Notes under the pieces: model-generated
Told to the model about the DNA's origin: nothing
The model's input: the letters and a program-made list of their open reading frames with translations, nothing else
Databases searched by the model: none
NCBI GenBank assembly: GCA_900553315.1
Contig: USCW01000123.1
Span: forward strand, 1 to 5,500
Source: an uncultured Eubacteriales bacterium
GTDB taxonomy: Bacteria; Bacillota; Clostridia; Christensenellales; Aristaeellaceae
Direction: 5' to 3'
DNA: 5,500 nt
Shown: one piece after another, positions 5,499 to 5,500 of the stretch
Layout of the letters: each line of letters starts with the position of its first letter
Position numbering within the stretch: position 1 is the stretch's first letter
Position numbers and translations under genes: made by a program

Positions 5499-5500
5499 CC

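Overview
The window looks like a chromosomal segment of a fairly GC-rich member of the Firmicutes, most likely class Clostridia (gut Oscillospirales-like). The evidence is a hisS-aspS pair preceded by a T-box leader, AGGAGG-type ribosome binding sites, the Cys-rich insert typical of Firmicutes HisRS, and a clostridial style M3B oligoendopeptidase. The taxon is inferred from protein and RNA style only.

Layout: two divergent transcription units face away from a 477-bp regulatory region (1686-2162). Leftward (minus strand) run hisS (1685-420) and aspS (406 to beyond the left edge, only the first 135 codons visible), 13 nt apart and evidently one operon. They are driven by a consensus promoter (TTGACA, 17-nt spacer, TATAAT) and a complete T-box riboswitch at about 1948-1720. 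The T-box has Stem I, a specifier loop, Stem III, an antiterminator with the UGGCACC bulge, and a competing rho-independent terminator. The specifier loop carries GACAC, in which Asp GAC and His CAC overlap. The base after UGG in the bulge is C, which fits the G73 discriminator of tRNA-Asp rather than the C73 of tRNA-His. The operon is therefore probably gated by uncharged tRNA-Asp.

Rightward (plus strand) run a FadR-type GntR regulator (2163-2846), a PHP-family phosphoesterase of the histidinol-phosphatase type that probably starts at TTG (2893-3672), and an M3B oligoendopeptidase F (3689-5446). The promoter in front of the regulator (TTGACA, 17 nt, TATGCT) has a perfect 10-bp palindrome, TTGTATACAA, over the end of the -10 box and the expected start site. 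This is a natural autoregulatory operator for the GntR protein. The unit ends in a very long palindromic hairpin (5455-5498), probably its terminator.

The most striking point is that the oligoendopeptidase reading frame is interrupted by one in-frame TGA (4823-4825). The TGA lies exactly in the zinc site, between HELGHA and the following His, and the frame then stays open and clearly homologous for 206 more codons. The simplest reading is a recent Trp-to-stop change (TGG to TGA) or a base-call error. UGA recoding is possible, but I see no convincing SECIS hairpin.

I see no mobile element, CRISPR array, tRNA or rRNA gene.
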